NCBI RefSeq assembly: GCF_001280005.1
Contig: NZ_LGDW01000461.1
Location: 1 to 52,175, forward strand
Source: Streptomyces sp. NRRL WC-3618
GTDB lineage: Bacteria; Actinomycetota; Actinomycetes; Streptomycetales; Streptomycetaceae
Reading direction: 5' to 3'
DNA: 52,175 nucleotides
The notes beneath the pieces were generated by a model, which had not been told where the DNA came from, did not search any database, and worked only from the letters and a program-made list of their open reading frames with translations. The first letter of the stretch is position 1, and each line of letters begins with the position of its first letter. The position numbers and the translations under genes are program-made. This document shows, piece by piece, positions 17,191-25,002 of this stretch.

Positions 17191-17775
17191 ATGGAACATG
17201 GTTCCAAAGGTGGTTCCGACGGGCTTCATACGCCGCCCCGGAGTGCCGTGCGCCGGCGATTCGACCAGTTCGCCGCGGAGGTGGCGAAGTTCGGGGCGGT
17301 GGGCACCGCGGGGCTGATCGTCAATCTGCTCGTGTTCAACCTGGTGCGCCACACGACCGACCTCCCGGTCGTCCGCGCCAGTGTGACCGCCACGGTCGTC
17401 GCGATCTGCTCGAACTACATCGGCTTCCGCTACTTCACGTACCGGGACCGCGACAAGAGCGGCCGTACGAAGGAACTGTCGCTGTTCCTGCTGTTCAGCG
17501 CGGTCGGACTGGTGATCGAGAACGGCGTGCTGTACGCGGCGACGTACGGCTTCGGCCTGGACAGCCCGCTGCAGAGCAACGTCTTCAAGTTCGTCGGGAT
17601 CGGCGTCGCGACCCTGTTCCGCTTCTGGTCGTACCGCACCTGGGTGTTCCGTACGCTTCCGGCGCGCGAGGCGGTCGCCAGTGCCGAATCGTTCCTCGAA
17701 GAGGCGGACGCGGCGTCCGCTCCGGAGGGCCGGACGCTTCCCGAGCGCCGGACACAGCACCAGCGCGTCGGCTGA
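17191..17775 (+). CDS. GtrA family membrane protein
   Basis: A 194-aa protein with four hydrophobic helices of the GtrA fold (FGAVGTAGLIVNLLVFNLV; VVRASVTATVVAICSNYIGF; LFLLFSAVGLVIENGVLYAA; FKFVGIGVATLFRFWSYR) and the conserved ending FRFWSYRTWVF. GtrA proteins are thought to flip polyprenyl-linked sugars used for wall or surface glycan. A 35-residue polar head and a polar tail flank the core. AGGGG precedes ATG 17191. It may work with the LCP ligases or nucleotide-sugar enzyme elsewhere in the window (inference). Confidence 0.9.
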   Translation: MEHGSKGGSDGLHTPPRSAVRRRFDQFAAEVAKFGAVGTAGLIVNLLVFNLVRHTTDLPVVRASVTATVVAICSNYIGFRYFTYRDRDKSGRTKELSLFLLFSAVGLVIENGVLYAATYGFGLDSPLQSNVFKFVGIGVATLFRFWSYRTWVFRTLPAREAVASAESFLEEADAASAPEGRTLPERRTQHQRVG

Positions 17776-17788
17776 CCGCCACCGCTCT

Positions 17789-19060
17789 CTACCGAACCGT
17801 CGGCTCCTCGTCGCCCTGCGGCTTCTTCAGCGGGTTTCGGGACAGGAACAGGCCGAAGACCGGCGGCTGCTGCTGGAGCAGCTCCAGCCGGCCCGCGTCG
17901 GCCTCCGCCAGGTCGCGGGCGACGGCGAGGCCGATACCCGTGGAGTTGCGGCCGCTGATCGCCCGCTCGAAGATCCGGGCACCGAGGTCGGCCGGGACGC
18001 CGGGGCCCTCGTCCGTGACCTCGATCACGGCCTGGTTGCCGATGACACGGGTGCGCAGCGCGACCGTGCCGCCGCCGTGCATGAGGGAGTTCTCGATCAG
18101 GGCGGCCAGCACCTGGGCGACCGCGCCCGGGGTGCCGACGGCCTGCAGATGCCGCTTGCCGGAGCTGACGATGGCCCGGCCCTCGCTGCGGTAGGCGGGG
18201 CGCCACTCGGCGAGCTGCTGCTGGATGACCTCGTCGAGGTCGAAGGAGACGGCGGAGCCGGTACGCGGGTCGCGCGCGTTGGTGAGGAGCCGCTCGACGA
18301 CGTCCGTGAGCCGTTCGACCTGCGTGAGCGCGATCGTGGCCTCCTCCTTCACCGTGTCCGGGTCGTCGGTGAGGGTGATCTCCTCGAGACGCATGGACAG
18401 GGCGGTGAGCGGCGTACGCAGTTGGTGGGAGGCGTCGGCGGCCAGCCGGCGTTCGGCGGTGAGCATCCGGGCGATACGTTCCGCCGAGCCGTCCAGCACG
18501 TCCGCGACCCGGTCGAGCTCCGGGACGCCGTACCGCTTGTGCCGGGGGCGCGGGTCGCCCGAGCCGAGGCGTTCGGCGGTCTCGGCGAGGTCGGTGAGCG
18601 GCGAGGCGAGGCGGTTCGCCTGCCGTACGGCGAGCAGGACGGCGGCGATGACGGCGAGCAGCGCGACGGCGCCGATGATCAGCAGGGTGCGGCCGACCTC
18701 GCGGGTCACGGAGGAGCGGGGTTCCTCGACCCGGACGGTCTCGCCCTCCTCGCCGTCCTCCTCGGCGGAGATGACCTCACCGACGGGCTGCTCCCCGACC
18801 TCGATCGGCGCCCGGCCGGGGATGCGCACGACGGCGTACCGGTCGCCGGTGACGAGGCCGCCGAGGACCTTGGGGTTGATCTGCTCGTCGCCGAGGATGC
18901 GACTGTCCACGATGCTGGCCAGCCGCACCGCCTCGGAGTCCACCCGTTCCTGGGCGCTGCTGCTGATCGTCCGCGTCTCGACGATGACGAGCGACACACC
19001 GAACACGGCGATCACCACGAGCACCACGGCAAGGGTGGACTGAATAAGACGACGACGCAC
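17789..19060 (-). CDS. Sensor histidine kinase (OmpR-class partner)
   Basis: Membrane two-component sensor (423 aa). TM1 (STLAVVLVVIAVFGVSLVIV), an extracytoplasmic loop of about 120 residues rich in acidic residues, TM2 (LLIIGAVALLAVIAAVLLAV), HAMP (about 165-215), HisKA with the phosphorylated His in ASHQLRTPLTALSMR, then HATPase with N box ALIENSLMHGGG, G1 DEGPGVPADLG and G2 STGIGLAVA. The GTG at 19060 with GGAGG four bases upstream is preferred to the longer frame, which would read through an intergenic repeat. It follows its response regulator gene after 154 bp. Signal unknown. Confidence 0.93.
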   Translation of the reverse strand: MRRRLIQSTLAVVLVVIAVFGVSLVIVETRTISSSAQERVDSEAVRLASIVDSRILGDEQINPKVLGGLVTGDRYAVVRIPGRAPIEVGEQPVGEVISAEEDGEEGETVRVEEPRSSVTREVGRTLLIIGAVALLAVIAAVLLAVRQANRLASPLTDLAETAERLGSGDPRPRHKRYGVPELDRVADVLDGSAERIARMLTAERRLAADASHQLRTPLTALSMRLEEITLTDDPDTVKEEATIALTQVERLTDVVERLLTNARDPRTGSAVSFDLDEVIQQQLAEWRPAYRSEGRAIVSSGKRHLQAVGTPGAVAQVLAALIENSLMHGGGTVALRTRVIGNQAVIEVTDEGPGVPADLGARIFERAISGRNSTGIGLAVARDLAEADAGRLELLQQQPPVFGLFLSRNPLKKPQGDEEPTVR

Positions 19061-19111
19061 GGCCCCTCCGGGCGATGGGATGAAAACGACACGCGCCCTG
19101 GAGACAGCCCC

Positions 19112-19165
19112 GTCAGGGGCGCTTCCAGGGGCGCGGGGAACTGCGCGACCAGCCCCCACCGGCCG
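19112..19165. repeat. Streptomyces-type dispersed intergenic repeat (hairpin)
   Basis: The segment AGGGGCGCGGGGAACTGCGC followed by GACCAGCCCC can fold as a stem with GGGGC/GCCCC ends. I recall near-identical copies scattered between genes in many Streptomyces genomes. Here it separates the response regulator from its kinase gene. Confidence 0.6.
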
Positions 19166-19214
19166 GGACGCCGAACACCCCGTACAACCCCCGGAGGGTT
19201 ACGCGCGTAGTCGA

Positions 19215-19892
19215 CTAACTCTTCTCGAACCGAAAACCGACACCCCGGACAGTCGCGATGTACCGAGGGTTGGCCGCGTCATCACCCAACTTCTTCCGCA
19301 GCCACGAAATGTGCATGTCGAGCGTCTTGGTCGACGACCACCACGTCGTGTCCCAGACCTCCCGCATCAGCTGGTCGCGGGTCACCACCCGCCCCGCGTC
19401 CCGCACCAGCACCCGCAGCAGGTCGAACTCCTTCGCCGTGAGCTGGAGTTCCTCGTCGCCCATCCACGCCCGGTGCGACTCGACGTCGATGCGCACGCCG
19501 TGCGTGGCGGGCGGCTGCTGCGGTTCGGCGGCGCCGCGCCGGAGCAGGGCCCGGACCCGGGCGAGCAGTTCGGCGAGCCGGAAGGGCTTGGTGACGTAGT
19601 CGTCGGCGCCCGCGTCGAGGCCGACGACGGTGTCCACCTCGTCGGCGCGCGCGGTCAGGATGAGGATCGGCACGGTCAGGCCCTCGGCGCGCAGCCGGCG
19701 GGCCACTTCGAGGCCGTCCATGCCGGGCAGTCCGAGGTCGAGCACGACCAGGTCGATACCGCCCTGGATACCTGCGTCGAGCGCGGTCGGTCCGTCCTCG
19801 CGCACCTCGACCTCGTAACCTTCCCTGCGCAGTGCGCGGGCCAGCGGCTCCGAGATGGACGCGTCGTCCTCGGCGAGCAGTACACGAGTCAT
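19215..19892 (-). CDS. OmpR/PhoB-family response regulator
   Basis: A 225-aa transcription regulator. The receiver domain has the acidic pair in LLAEDDAS, phospho-acceptor Asp52 in VVLDLGLPGMDG, Thr in LILTARADE and Lys in YVTKPFRLAE. The C-terminal winged helix (about 125-222) has LTAKEFDLLRVLV, MREVWDTTWWSSTKTLDMHISWL-type recognition helix region, and YIATVRGVGFRFE. ATG 19892 gives the standard N-terminus MTRVLLAEDD. It is encoded just ahead of its presumed kinase. Confidence 0.95.
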   Translation of the reverse strand: MTRVLLAEDDASISEPLARALRREGYEVEVREDGPTALDAGIQGGIDLVVLDLGLPGMDGLEVARRLRAEGLTVPILILTARADEVDTVVGLDAGADDYVTKPFRLAELLARVRALLRRGAAEPQQPPATHGVRIDVESHRAWMGDEELQLTAKEFDLLRVLVRDAGRVVTRDQLMREVWDTTWWSSTKTLDMHISWLRKKLGDDAANPRYIATVRGVGFRFEKS

Positions 19893-20229
19893 GACCTGAT
19901 GGTAAACCGCCCCGGACACCGCCTGTGGTGTGACCAGGCGTTCTTGATTCTTACCCTGGGACGCCAGGACGAGGGCACTCGGGACGGTGCGGATGGCAGT
20001 CGCCGTTCGCTGCCACCGAAACCTGTGCCTTTGCGACGAGATCCCCCCTCTTACCTTTGAACGAGTGCCTTAAAATTGCCCGTGACCTGTGATTCACGTC
20101 TCAAGTCCTTCCATTTGCGACTGTTACCTGTCGTATGGTGAAAGGACGCTCTTAACGGCACCCGGGGACCTTTGGCGAATTTTCTGCCGAAGGTCTTTTT
20201 TGTGCTTCCCGACCACCAAGGAACGACTC
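19893..20229 (+). promoter_or_regulatory. Leader region of the POT transporter gene
   Basis: This 337-bp gap carries the peptide-transporter leader. It includes a hairpin with TGGCAG/CTGCCA arms at about 19990-20017, an AT-rich stretch TTAAAATT at 20069-20076, a six-codon open frame from ATG 20135 to TAA 20155, and an intrinsic terminator at 20167-20201. No convincing -35/-10 pair could be fixed. Confidence 0.5.
20167..20201 (+). terminator. Intrinsic terminator inside the transporter leader (attenuator-like)
   Basis: GACCTTTGGC (20167-20176) pairs along its full length, one pair being wobble, with GCCGAAGGTC (20186-20195) around a 9-base AT-rich loop. TTTTTT follows directly at 20196-20201. 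It stands 28 bp before the transporter start codon in the same direction. AAAGG at 20141-20145 could pair with CCTTT of the 5' arm as an antiterminator. Confidence 0.8.
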
Positions 20230-21726
20230 ATGGCGTCCAGCCTGACGAAGGAATCCCTGACACCGGGCCCCCCCGGTTCCCCGCGGTCCTTCTTCGGCCA
20301 CCCCCGTGGACTGGCCACTCTTTTCATGACCGAGATGTGGGAGAGGTTCTCCTACTACGGCATGCGGGCCCTGCTCCCGCTGTACCTGATCGCGCCGAGC
20401 GGCCTGCACCTCAGCGCGACGGCCGCGACCGCGATCGGTTCCGTGTACGTCTCGCTCGTGTACCTGCTCGCCCTGCCGGGCGGCTGGTTCGGCGACCGCG
20501 TCTGGGGTCCGCGCAGGACCGTCGCCGTGGCCGGCGGCATCATCATGCTCGGCCATCTGACGCTGGCCCTGCCGACGGCGGGCACCTTCTACGCGGGCCT
20601 CGGTCTCGTGGCGATCGGCTCGGGCCTGCTGAAGGCCAACATCTCCACCATGGTCGGCCACCTGTACCACGGCCCCGACGACCCGCGCCGCGACGGCGGC
20701 TTCACCGTCTTCTACATGGGCATCAACCTCGGCGCGTTCGCCGCGCCGCTGGTGATCGGCACGATCGGCGAGAAGGTCAACTGGCACCTCGGCTTCGCCC
20801 TCGCCGCGCTCGGCATGGCGCTCGGCCTCGCCCAGTTCCTGCTGGGCAGCCGGCACCTGGACGCGCGCTCCAGCGTCGTCCCGACGCCGCTGTCGGCCGC
20901 GGAGAAGTCCGCGACGCTGCGCAAGGCGGCGATCTGGGCGGCTGTAGCGGCCGTCTTCTACGCGCTCGTCGGGTTCTCGGGCCACTACACGCTCAACTGG
21001 GTGATGGTTCCGCTGATCCTGCTCGGCCTGATCGTCCCGGTGGTCGTGTTGACGCGGATCAAGCGCGACAACGACCTCAGCGCGTCCGAGCAGTCGTCGA
21101 TGTCGGCGTACATCTGGTTCTTCGTCGCCGCGGCCGTCTTCTGGATGATCTACGACCAGGGCGCCACGACCCTGTCGATCTTCGCCGACCAGAACGCCGA
21201 GAACACCGTCCTCGGCTGGGAGTTCCCGGTCTCCTGGTACCAGTCGGTGAACCCGGTGCTGATCATGGCGCTGGCCCCGGTCTTCGCCTGGTTCTGGCTG
21301 GCGCTGAACCGGCGCGGCAAGGAACCGACCACGATCGTGAAGTTCGCGTCGGGCCTGGTCCTGATCGGCGTCTCGTTCTTCCTCTTCCTGGCTCCGCTGT
21401 CGATCGCCGGGGACGGTCACAAGGCGGCGGCGATGTGGATCGTGGCGATCTACTTCGTCCAGACGGTCGGCGAACTGACCCTCTCGCCGGTCGGACTGTC
21501 GGTCACGACCAAGATGGCCCCGGCGAAGTACGCCTCCCAGATGATGGGCGTCTGGTTCCTGGCGGTCACGGCGGGCGACGCGACGACGGGGCTGCTCTCC
21601 GTCGCGGGCGTCAACCTCGACCGGATGGGCGTGGTGGCCCTGGAAGCGGTGCTCGCGACGGTCGCGGGTGCGGCGGTGTGGGCGTACCGGGGCAAGGTGA
21701 AGGCCCTGATGGGAAGCGTCAACTGA
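20230..21726 (+). CDS. POT/PTR family proton-coupled oligopeptide transporter
   Basis: A 498-aa MFS transporter for di/tripeptides with about 14 hydrophobic helices. The POT signatures are present: MTEMWERFSYYGMRALLPLY near the N-terminus (the ExxER-type motif is EMWERFSYYG) and FYMGINLGAFAAPLVIGTIGE (PTR2 signature). ELTLSPVGLSVTTKMAP marks the later helix. ATG 20230 with AAGGA at 20218-20222 is chosen; the frame is open upstream through the terminator but that part is not homologous. Expression is probably conditional given the terminator in the leader. It could also carry nitrate or other small solutes, but bacterial members usually carry peptides. Confidence 0.93.
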   Translation: MASSLTKESLTPGPPGSPRSFFGHPRGLATLFMTEMWERFSYYGMRALLPLYLIAPSGLHLSATAATAIGSVYVSLVYLLALPGGWFGDRVWGPRRTVAVAGGIIMLGHLTLALPTAGTFYAGLGLVAIGSGLLKANISTMVGHLYHGPDDPRRDGGFTVFYMGINLGAFAAPLVIGTIGEKVNWHLGFALAALGMALGLAQFLLGSRHLDARSSVVPTPLSAAEKSATLRKAAIWAAVAAVFYALVGFSGHYTLNWVMVPLILLGLIVPVVVLTRIKRDNDLSASEQSSMSAYIWFFVAAAVFWMIYDQGATTLSIFADQNAENTVLGWEFPVSWYQSVNPVLIMALAPVFAWFWLALNRRGKEPTTIVKFASGLVLIGVSFFLFLAPLSIAGDGHKAAAMWIVAIYFVQTVGELTLSPVGLSVTTKMAPAKYASQMMGVWFLAVTAGDATTGLLSVAGVNLDRMGVVALEAVLATVAGAAVWAYRGKVKALMGSVN

Positions 21727-21752
21727 CGTCTGCCGTACGCCGGTCGAGCGGT

Positions 21753-21778
21753 CCGTCGGGCTCACCCCGGCTCGACGG
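21753..21778. terminator. Hairpin between convergent transporter and DUF397 genes
   Basis: Arms 21753-21762 and 21769-21778 pair with two wobble positions around a 6-base loop. It lies after the transporter stop (21726) and before the DUF397 stop (21824). Confidence 0.5.
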
Positions 21779-21823
21779 GGCGCGCGGCCACCCCCTAGGG
21801 CCACGTCGCTGCTCGTACGTCCG

Positions 21824-22057
21824 TCAGCAGGCCGGGAGTTCGTCTCGGCGGACGGCGGTGACGAAGGAGGACCAGGCGGCGGCCCGCAGGACGAGGGCGG
21901 GGGCGTTCGGGGTCTTGGAGTCGCGGACGGGAACGGCGGGCGCCCGGATGTGGGCGCAGACCTCTACGCACTCGCCGCCATCGGTGTTGCTGTAGCTGCT
22001 CTTGCGCCACGTGACCGCGCTCAGGTCCATGGATCGCATCGCGTCTATGGATCGCAT
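21824..22057 (-). CDS. DUF397 domain protein
   Basis: A 77-aa protein with the full DUF397 consensus: WRKSSYSNTDGGECVEV, VPVRDSKTP and AWSSFVTAVR. DUF397 proteins are small partners or modulators of DUF5753 helix-turn-helix regulators (as for WhiJ-type pairs in Streptomyces). ATG 22057 has GGAGGGAG just upstream and lies inside the end of the regulator gene, overlapping it by 13 bp. The start region is duplicated: a 15-bp block recurs 18 bp later, giving MRSIDAMRSMD and a second possible ATG. Confidence 0.9.
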   Translation of the reverse strand: MRSIDAMRSMDLSAVTWRKSSYSNTDGGECVEVCAHIRAPAVPVRDSKTPNAPALVLRAAAWSSFVTAVRRDELPAC

Positions 22058-22061
22058 CGCG
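22029..22061. repeat. 15-bp direct repeat over the DUF397 start
   Basis: ATGGATCGCATCGCG (plus strand) occurs at 22029-22043 and again at 22047-22061. It spans the DUF397 start and the regulator's stop codon. It duplicates the DUF397 initiation codon. Confidence 0.85.
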
Positions 22062-22881
22062 CTCCCTCCAGCAACTCCTCGATGAACTTCCGCGACTCGG
22101 CGGGGGACAGCGCCCGGTCGCGCATCGCATCGTAGGCAGCCTGCAGACGCTCGATCTGGCCTCCGTCCTCGATGACTTCGCCGTGCAGGTCGTTCTCCGT
22201 GTAGGCCACGACGCGACTCTCCGCGAGCTGCAGGAACATCACGGTGCCGCTCATCAGACCGAACGGCCCCGCGCTGAACGGCAGTACCTGGACCGTCACG
22301 TTCGGACGCTCGGACATGGCCACGAGGTGCTCCATCTGCTCCACCCAGGCCGCCCGGTCACGCAGCATCAGCCGCAGCACCGCCTCGTACAGGATCGTGC
22401 GGAACCGCGGCGCGTCCTCGGCCACCAGCAGCACCCCGCGGTTGACGCGCGCCTCGACCTGCCGGGTCAGCGCGTCGCCCCGGTTGCCGCCCGCCGCGAG
22501 CACCTCGGTCGCGTACCCCCGCGTCTGCAGCACACCGGGGACGCTGCTCAGACCGAAGTGCCACAGGCTGAGCGCCTCCGCCTCGAACTCCATGTACGCG
22601 CGGTACTGCTCCTTGAACTCGCTCTTGTCCGCCAGCGCCAGTTCCCACAACGTCACCAGGAGCTTGCCCGTACCGAAGTACTGGTCGAGTGCCTGCACCA
22701 CCTCGGCGCTGCCCAGCGTGTGGCCGTTCTCCATCTTGCCGAACAGCGAGAAGTCCCAGCCCACCCGCTCGCCCAGCTGCCGCAGGCTGTCCCCGTTCGC
22801 CTCCCGCAGCGCCTTCAGCTCCTCGGCGAACCGGGCACGCGGCTGCTGGCTGAGGCTCGTCACGGTGCGTCGTCGCGACAT
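22045..22881 (-). CDS. Helix-turn-helix regulator with DUF5753 domain (WhiJ-like)
   Basis: A 278-aa regulator with an Xre-type HTH at about residues 15-70 (LKALREANGDSLRQLGERVG, FSLFGKMENGHTL). The DUF5753 domain (about 95-270) has YRAYMEFEAEAL, VPGVLQTRGYATEVL, YEAVLRLMLRD, VLPFSAGPFGLMSGTVMF and VVAYTENDLHGEV. ATG 22881 has AGAGGGG upstream. It forms an overlapping pair with the DUF397 gene. Such pairs act in developmental control in Streptomyces. Divergent to three tiny genes at 23083-23605, which it may control. Confidence 0.92.
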   Translation of the reverse strand: MSRRRTVTSLSQQPRARFAEELKALREANGDSLRQLGERVGWDFSLFGKMENGHTLGSAEVVQALDQYFGTGKLLVTLWELALADKSEFKEQYRAYMEFEAEALSLWHFGLSSVPGVLQTRGYATEVLAAGGNRGDALTRQVEARVNRGVLLVAEDAPRFRTILYEAVLRLMLRDRAAWVEQMEHLVAMSERPNVTVQVLPFSAGPFGLMSGTVMFLQLAESRVVAYTENDLHGEVIEDGGQIERLQAAYDAMRDRALSPAESRKFIEELLEGARCDP

Positions 22882-23082
22882 CTCGTTCCCCTCTTGCGGT
22901 AACTGTGGGTTGCTGGAGGACGTAGGGGAAATAAGCCCCGCCGAACGTGGGCATACGGCCCTGTCCACGACGTTTCCGCCCCACTGACCCGGCATGCTCG
23001 TCGGTACCTGAACACGCACAGTAATTCGGCGACCGCACGCAGCACAGGCATTCGCCGGAACCTCCACCCGAGGAGTGACCCC

Positions 23083-23250
23083 ATGACGACGACCGCCCTC
23101 CCCCGCCTCCCCCGTCGCAACCCCACCCTCACCACCCTCACCGCCCGCGCCGCCCGCACCCCCTCGTGGAACCCGTCCGGCGCTTGGGCGGCGCCGACCC
23201 CCGAGGTTCTGCGCACGCTGGAGGCGGCGCTCTCACGGTGGTCGTCGTGA
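23083..23250 (+). CDS. Small basic protein, first of three overlapping tiny genes
   Basis: A 55-aa frame with AGGAG at 23071-23075 and ATG 23083. The product is Thr/Arg/Pro-rich at the start (MTTTALPRLPRRNPTLTTL) with a helical end (APTPEVLRTLEAALSRW). No family is recognised. Its TGA overlaps the GTG of the next tiny gene, and the pattern repeats once more, so the three are probably translated together. Confidence 0.65.
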   Translation: MTTTALPRLPRRNPTLTTLTARAARTPSWNPSGAWAAPTPEVLRTLEAALSRWSS

Positions 23251-23411
23251 CGACGGCCCCCGCCCGGGCGGAGGCGCCGCCCTGTGATGTGTGCGAGGCG
23301 CTGGCCGTCCAGCGGGACGCGGCGCGGGCGGCCGGCCGTACGGACGAAGCCGGCGACTGTGAGCGGGAGTTGAGGGAGCACGAAGGACACGGACGGGGGT
23401 GTGCGTCGTGA
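23247..23411 (+). CDS. Small CxxC protein
   Basis: A 54-aa frame starting at a GTG that overlaps the previous TGA. It contains CDVC (residues 14-17), a charged helical middle, and later Cys and His residues (AGDCERELREHEGHGRGC) that could complete a zinc site. Its stop again overlaps a GTG. Function unknown. Confidence 0.6.
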   Translation: MTTAPARAEAPPCDVCEALAVQRDAARAAGRTDEAGDCERELREHEGHGRGCAS

Positions 23412-23605
23412 CGGCGCGCCGGCCGGTCCGGCTCTCCCGCGCCGCCGAGGATTACCGTCCGCCCACGCCCACGGACGGCTGCGCGGCCTGTGGGGAACTC
23501 GCCGCCCACCGCGGCGCCGCGCAGGCCGCCTTCGACTACAGCGCTGTCAGCGACGCGAACGTACGGCTGAGGGCCCATCTGCTGGACGCCCACCGCAGCA
23601 CGTGA
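23408..23605 (+). CDS. Small CxxC protein
   Basis: A 65-aa frame beginning at GTG 23408 (or 23399). It carries CAAC and two later histidines (AAHRGAAQ, LLDAHRST), again a possible zinc knuckle. It ends a cascade of three tiny genes and is followed by a strong hairpin. Function unknown; likely linked to the divergent DUF5753/DUF397 pair. Confidence 0.6.
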   Translation: MTARRPVRLSRAAEDYRPPTPTDGCAACGELAAHRGAAQAAFDYSAVSDANVRLRAHLLDAHRST

Positions 23606-23621
23606 GGGGCGAAGGACACCG

Positions 23622-23662
23622 CGGGACCCCGCTCGGGGGAAACGTTCCGGAGCGGGGTCCCG
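23622..23662. terminator. Perfect 13-bp hairpin between convergent genes
   Basis: Arms 23622-23634 and 23650-23662 are perfect complements around a 15-base loop. It sits between the last tiny gene and the stop of the surface-protein operon, so it serves both strands. Confidence 0.8.
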
Positions 23663-23688
23663 ATGCCGTCGTTCGGCACGTCGGCGCG

Positions 23689-25002
23689 TCAGCGCATGCG
23701 CCGGCGCCCCGGCATGAACGTGAACACCGCCACGCCCGCCAGGATCACCGTTCCGGCCACCAGCCCCAGCGCCTTGAGGGCGCCGTCGTTCTCGGCGCCG
23801 GTGTTCGCGAGGCCGCCGCCGGTCGACGTACCGCCGGAGGTGGTGGTCGACGAGCCGCCGCCCGACGCTCCGCTCGCCTGTTCCTCCGTGTTCAGGGTCA
23901 GGGAGACCGCGGTCGGGGACGGCGTGCAGGTGGTCGTCGTACCGAGGGCCGACACCGTCAACACGCCTGGTGACAGGGTCGATTCACCGGTCGCGCCCGG
24001 CTTGTAGGTGCCCTTCATGTCGGAGATCGTCATCGCGTCGCCGGTCTTGATGGGCGCCGTGTTGGCCGGGCCCTCGACATGGACGGTGCCCTTGTCGGCG
24101 CCGCCGACGACGACCTCCATGGACGGCTTCACCGAGTTCGCCGGGAGGTCGGCGGGGCTGTTCATCACCGAGCCCCTGGTGTGGACAGTGAGGTCGTAAC
24201 TACCGCCGTTCTTCTTGGCGTCGATCCGGATGGGGTTGGTCACGTGCTTCTCGCCGAGGGGCGTCTGGCACTTGTACGGGATTCGGACCTCCTTGCCCTG
24301 GAAGTCCGTTCGGCCGTCGTCGCTCGGCGTGGCCGTCGGTGTCGGTGTCGGTGTCGGGCGCGCGGTGTCCGTCGGGGTGGGCGTGGGGCTCGGGGGCGGG
24401 GTGTCCGTCGCCGTCGGGGTGGGTGTCGGTGTCTGCGAACCGCCGCCGCCCGCCGTCACCTTGATCGTCACCGACGCCTGGACCGGCTCCGTCGGCGCGC
24501 ACTTCGTGTCCGTCCCGAAGGCGTTGATCGTGTACGCGTCCGGCGTGAGCGTCACGTCTCCCGCCGCCGTCAGTTTCACCTTGCCCTTCATGTCCGACAG
24601 GACCATCGCCCCGCCCTTGGGGATCGCCGGGTTCTGGCGCGGGCCCACCATCGCGATGTCGGCGCTCTGCGCACCGCCCGCCTTCAACACCCCGCTCGGC
24701 TGAACCGAGTTGGGCGGCAGGTCGATCAGGTCAGGGTTCTTCGACGCGGCCTGCGTGAACTTCCAGACCACGTCCACCTCGTCACCCACTTTCGCCGTCG
24801 CGGGCGCGCTGATCTGTACCTTGGTCGTGCCGTTGACAGGCTCCAGGCCGGAGGCCGCCGGGGGCACGCACTTGGTCGCGTACGACACCTCGGCCGCCTG
24901 GGCGGGCCCCGCCGCGGCCAGACCCAGCAGGACACCGCCCGCTCCGCCGATCAGCAACAGGGCCCCTGCCGCACTCCCGCTCCGTCTCCGTTGCGTTCTC
25001 AC
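23689..25002 (-). CDS. Cell-wall-anchored surface protein with LAxTG sorting signal, two DUF6801-like repeats
   Basis: A 437-aa exported protein. The signal peptide (ALLLIGGAGGVLLGLAAAGPAQA) leads to two homologous beta-rich domains (about 38-185 and 245-375). Each opens with a Tyr-x-Cys pattern and closes with a second Cys (YATKCVPP...TKCAPT; YKCQTPLG...TTCTPS) and contains a DMKG.. segment. A Pro/Thr-rich linker lies between them. The C-terminus is a sorting signal: LANTG, a hydrophobic helix (ALGLVAGTVILAGVAVFTF) and RRRMR. LAxTG is the motif of Streptomyces class E sortases. The GTG start overlaps the stop of the upstream gene. Last gene of a four-gene operon. Confidence 0.85.
   Translation of the reverse strand: MRTQRRRSGSAAGALLLIGGAGGVLLGLAAAGPAQAAEVSYATKCVPPAASGLEPVNGTTKVQISAPATAKVGDEVDVVWKFTQAASKNPDLIDLPPNSVQPSGVLKAGGAQSADIAMVGPRQNPAIPKGGAMVLSDMKGKVKLTAAGDVTLTPDAYTINAFGTDTKCAPTEPVQASVTIKVTAGGGGSQTPTPTPTATDTPPPSPTPTPTDTARPTPTPTPTATPSDDGRTDFQGKEVRIPYKCQTPLGEKHVTNPIRIDAKKNGGSYDLTVHTRGSVMNSPADLPANSVKPSMEVVVGGADKGTVHVEGPANTAPIKTGDAMTISDMKGTYKPGATGESTLSPGVLTVSALGTTTTCTPSPTAVSLTLNTEEQASGASGGGSSTTTSGGTSTGGGLANTGAENDGALKALGLVAGTVILAGVAVFTFMPGRRRMR

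Noticed and set aside
20152..21804. Long minus-strand open frame opposite the POT transporter
   Set aside because: Arg/Asp/Gly-rich shadow of a clear membrane transporter gene; no start signals or family motifs.
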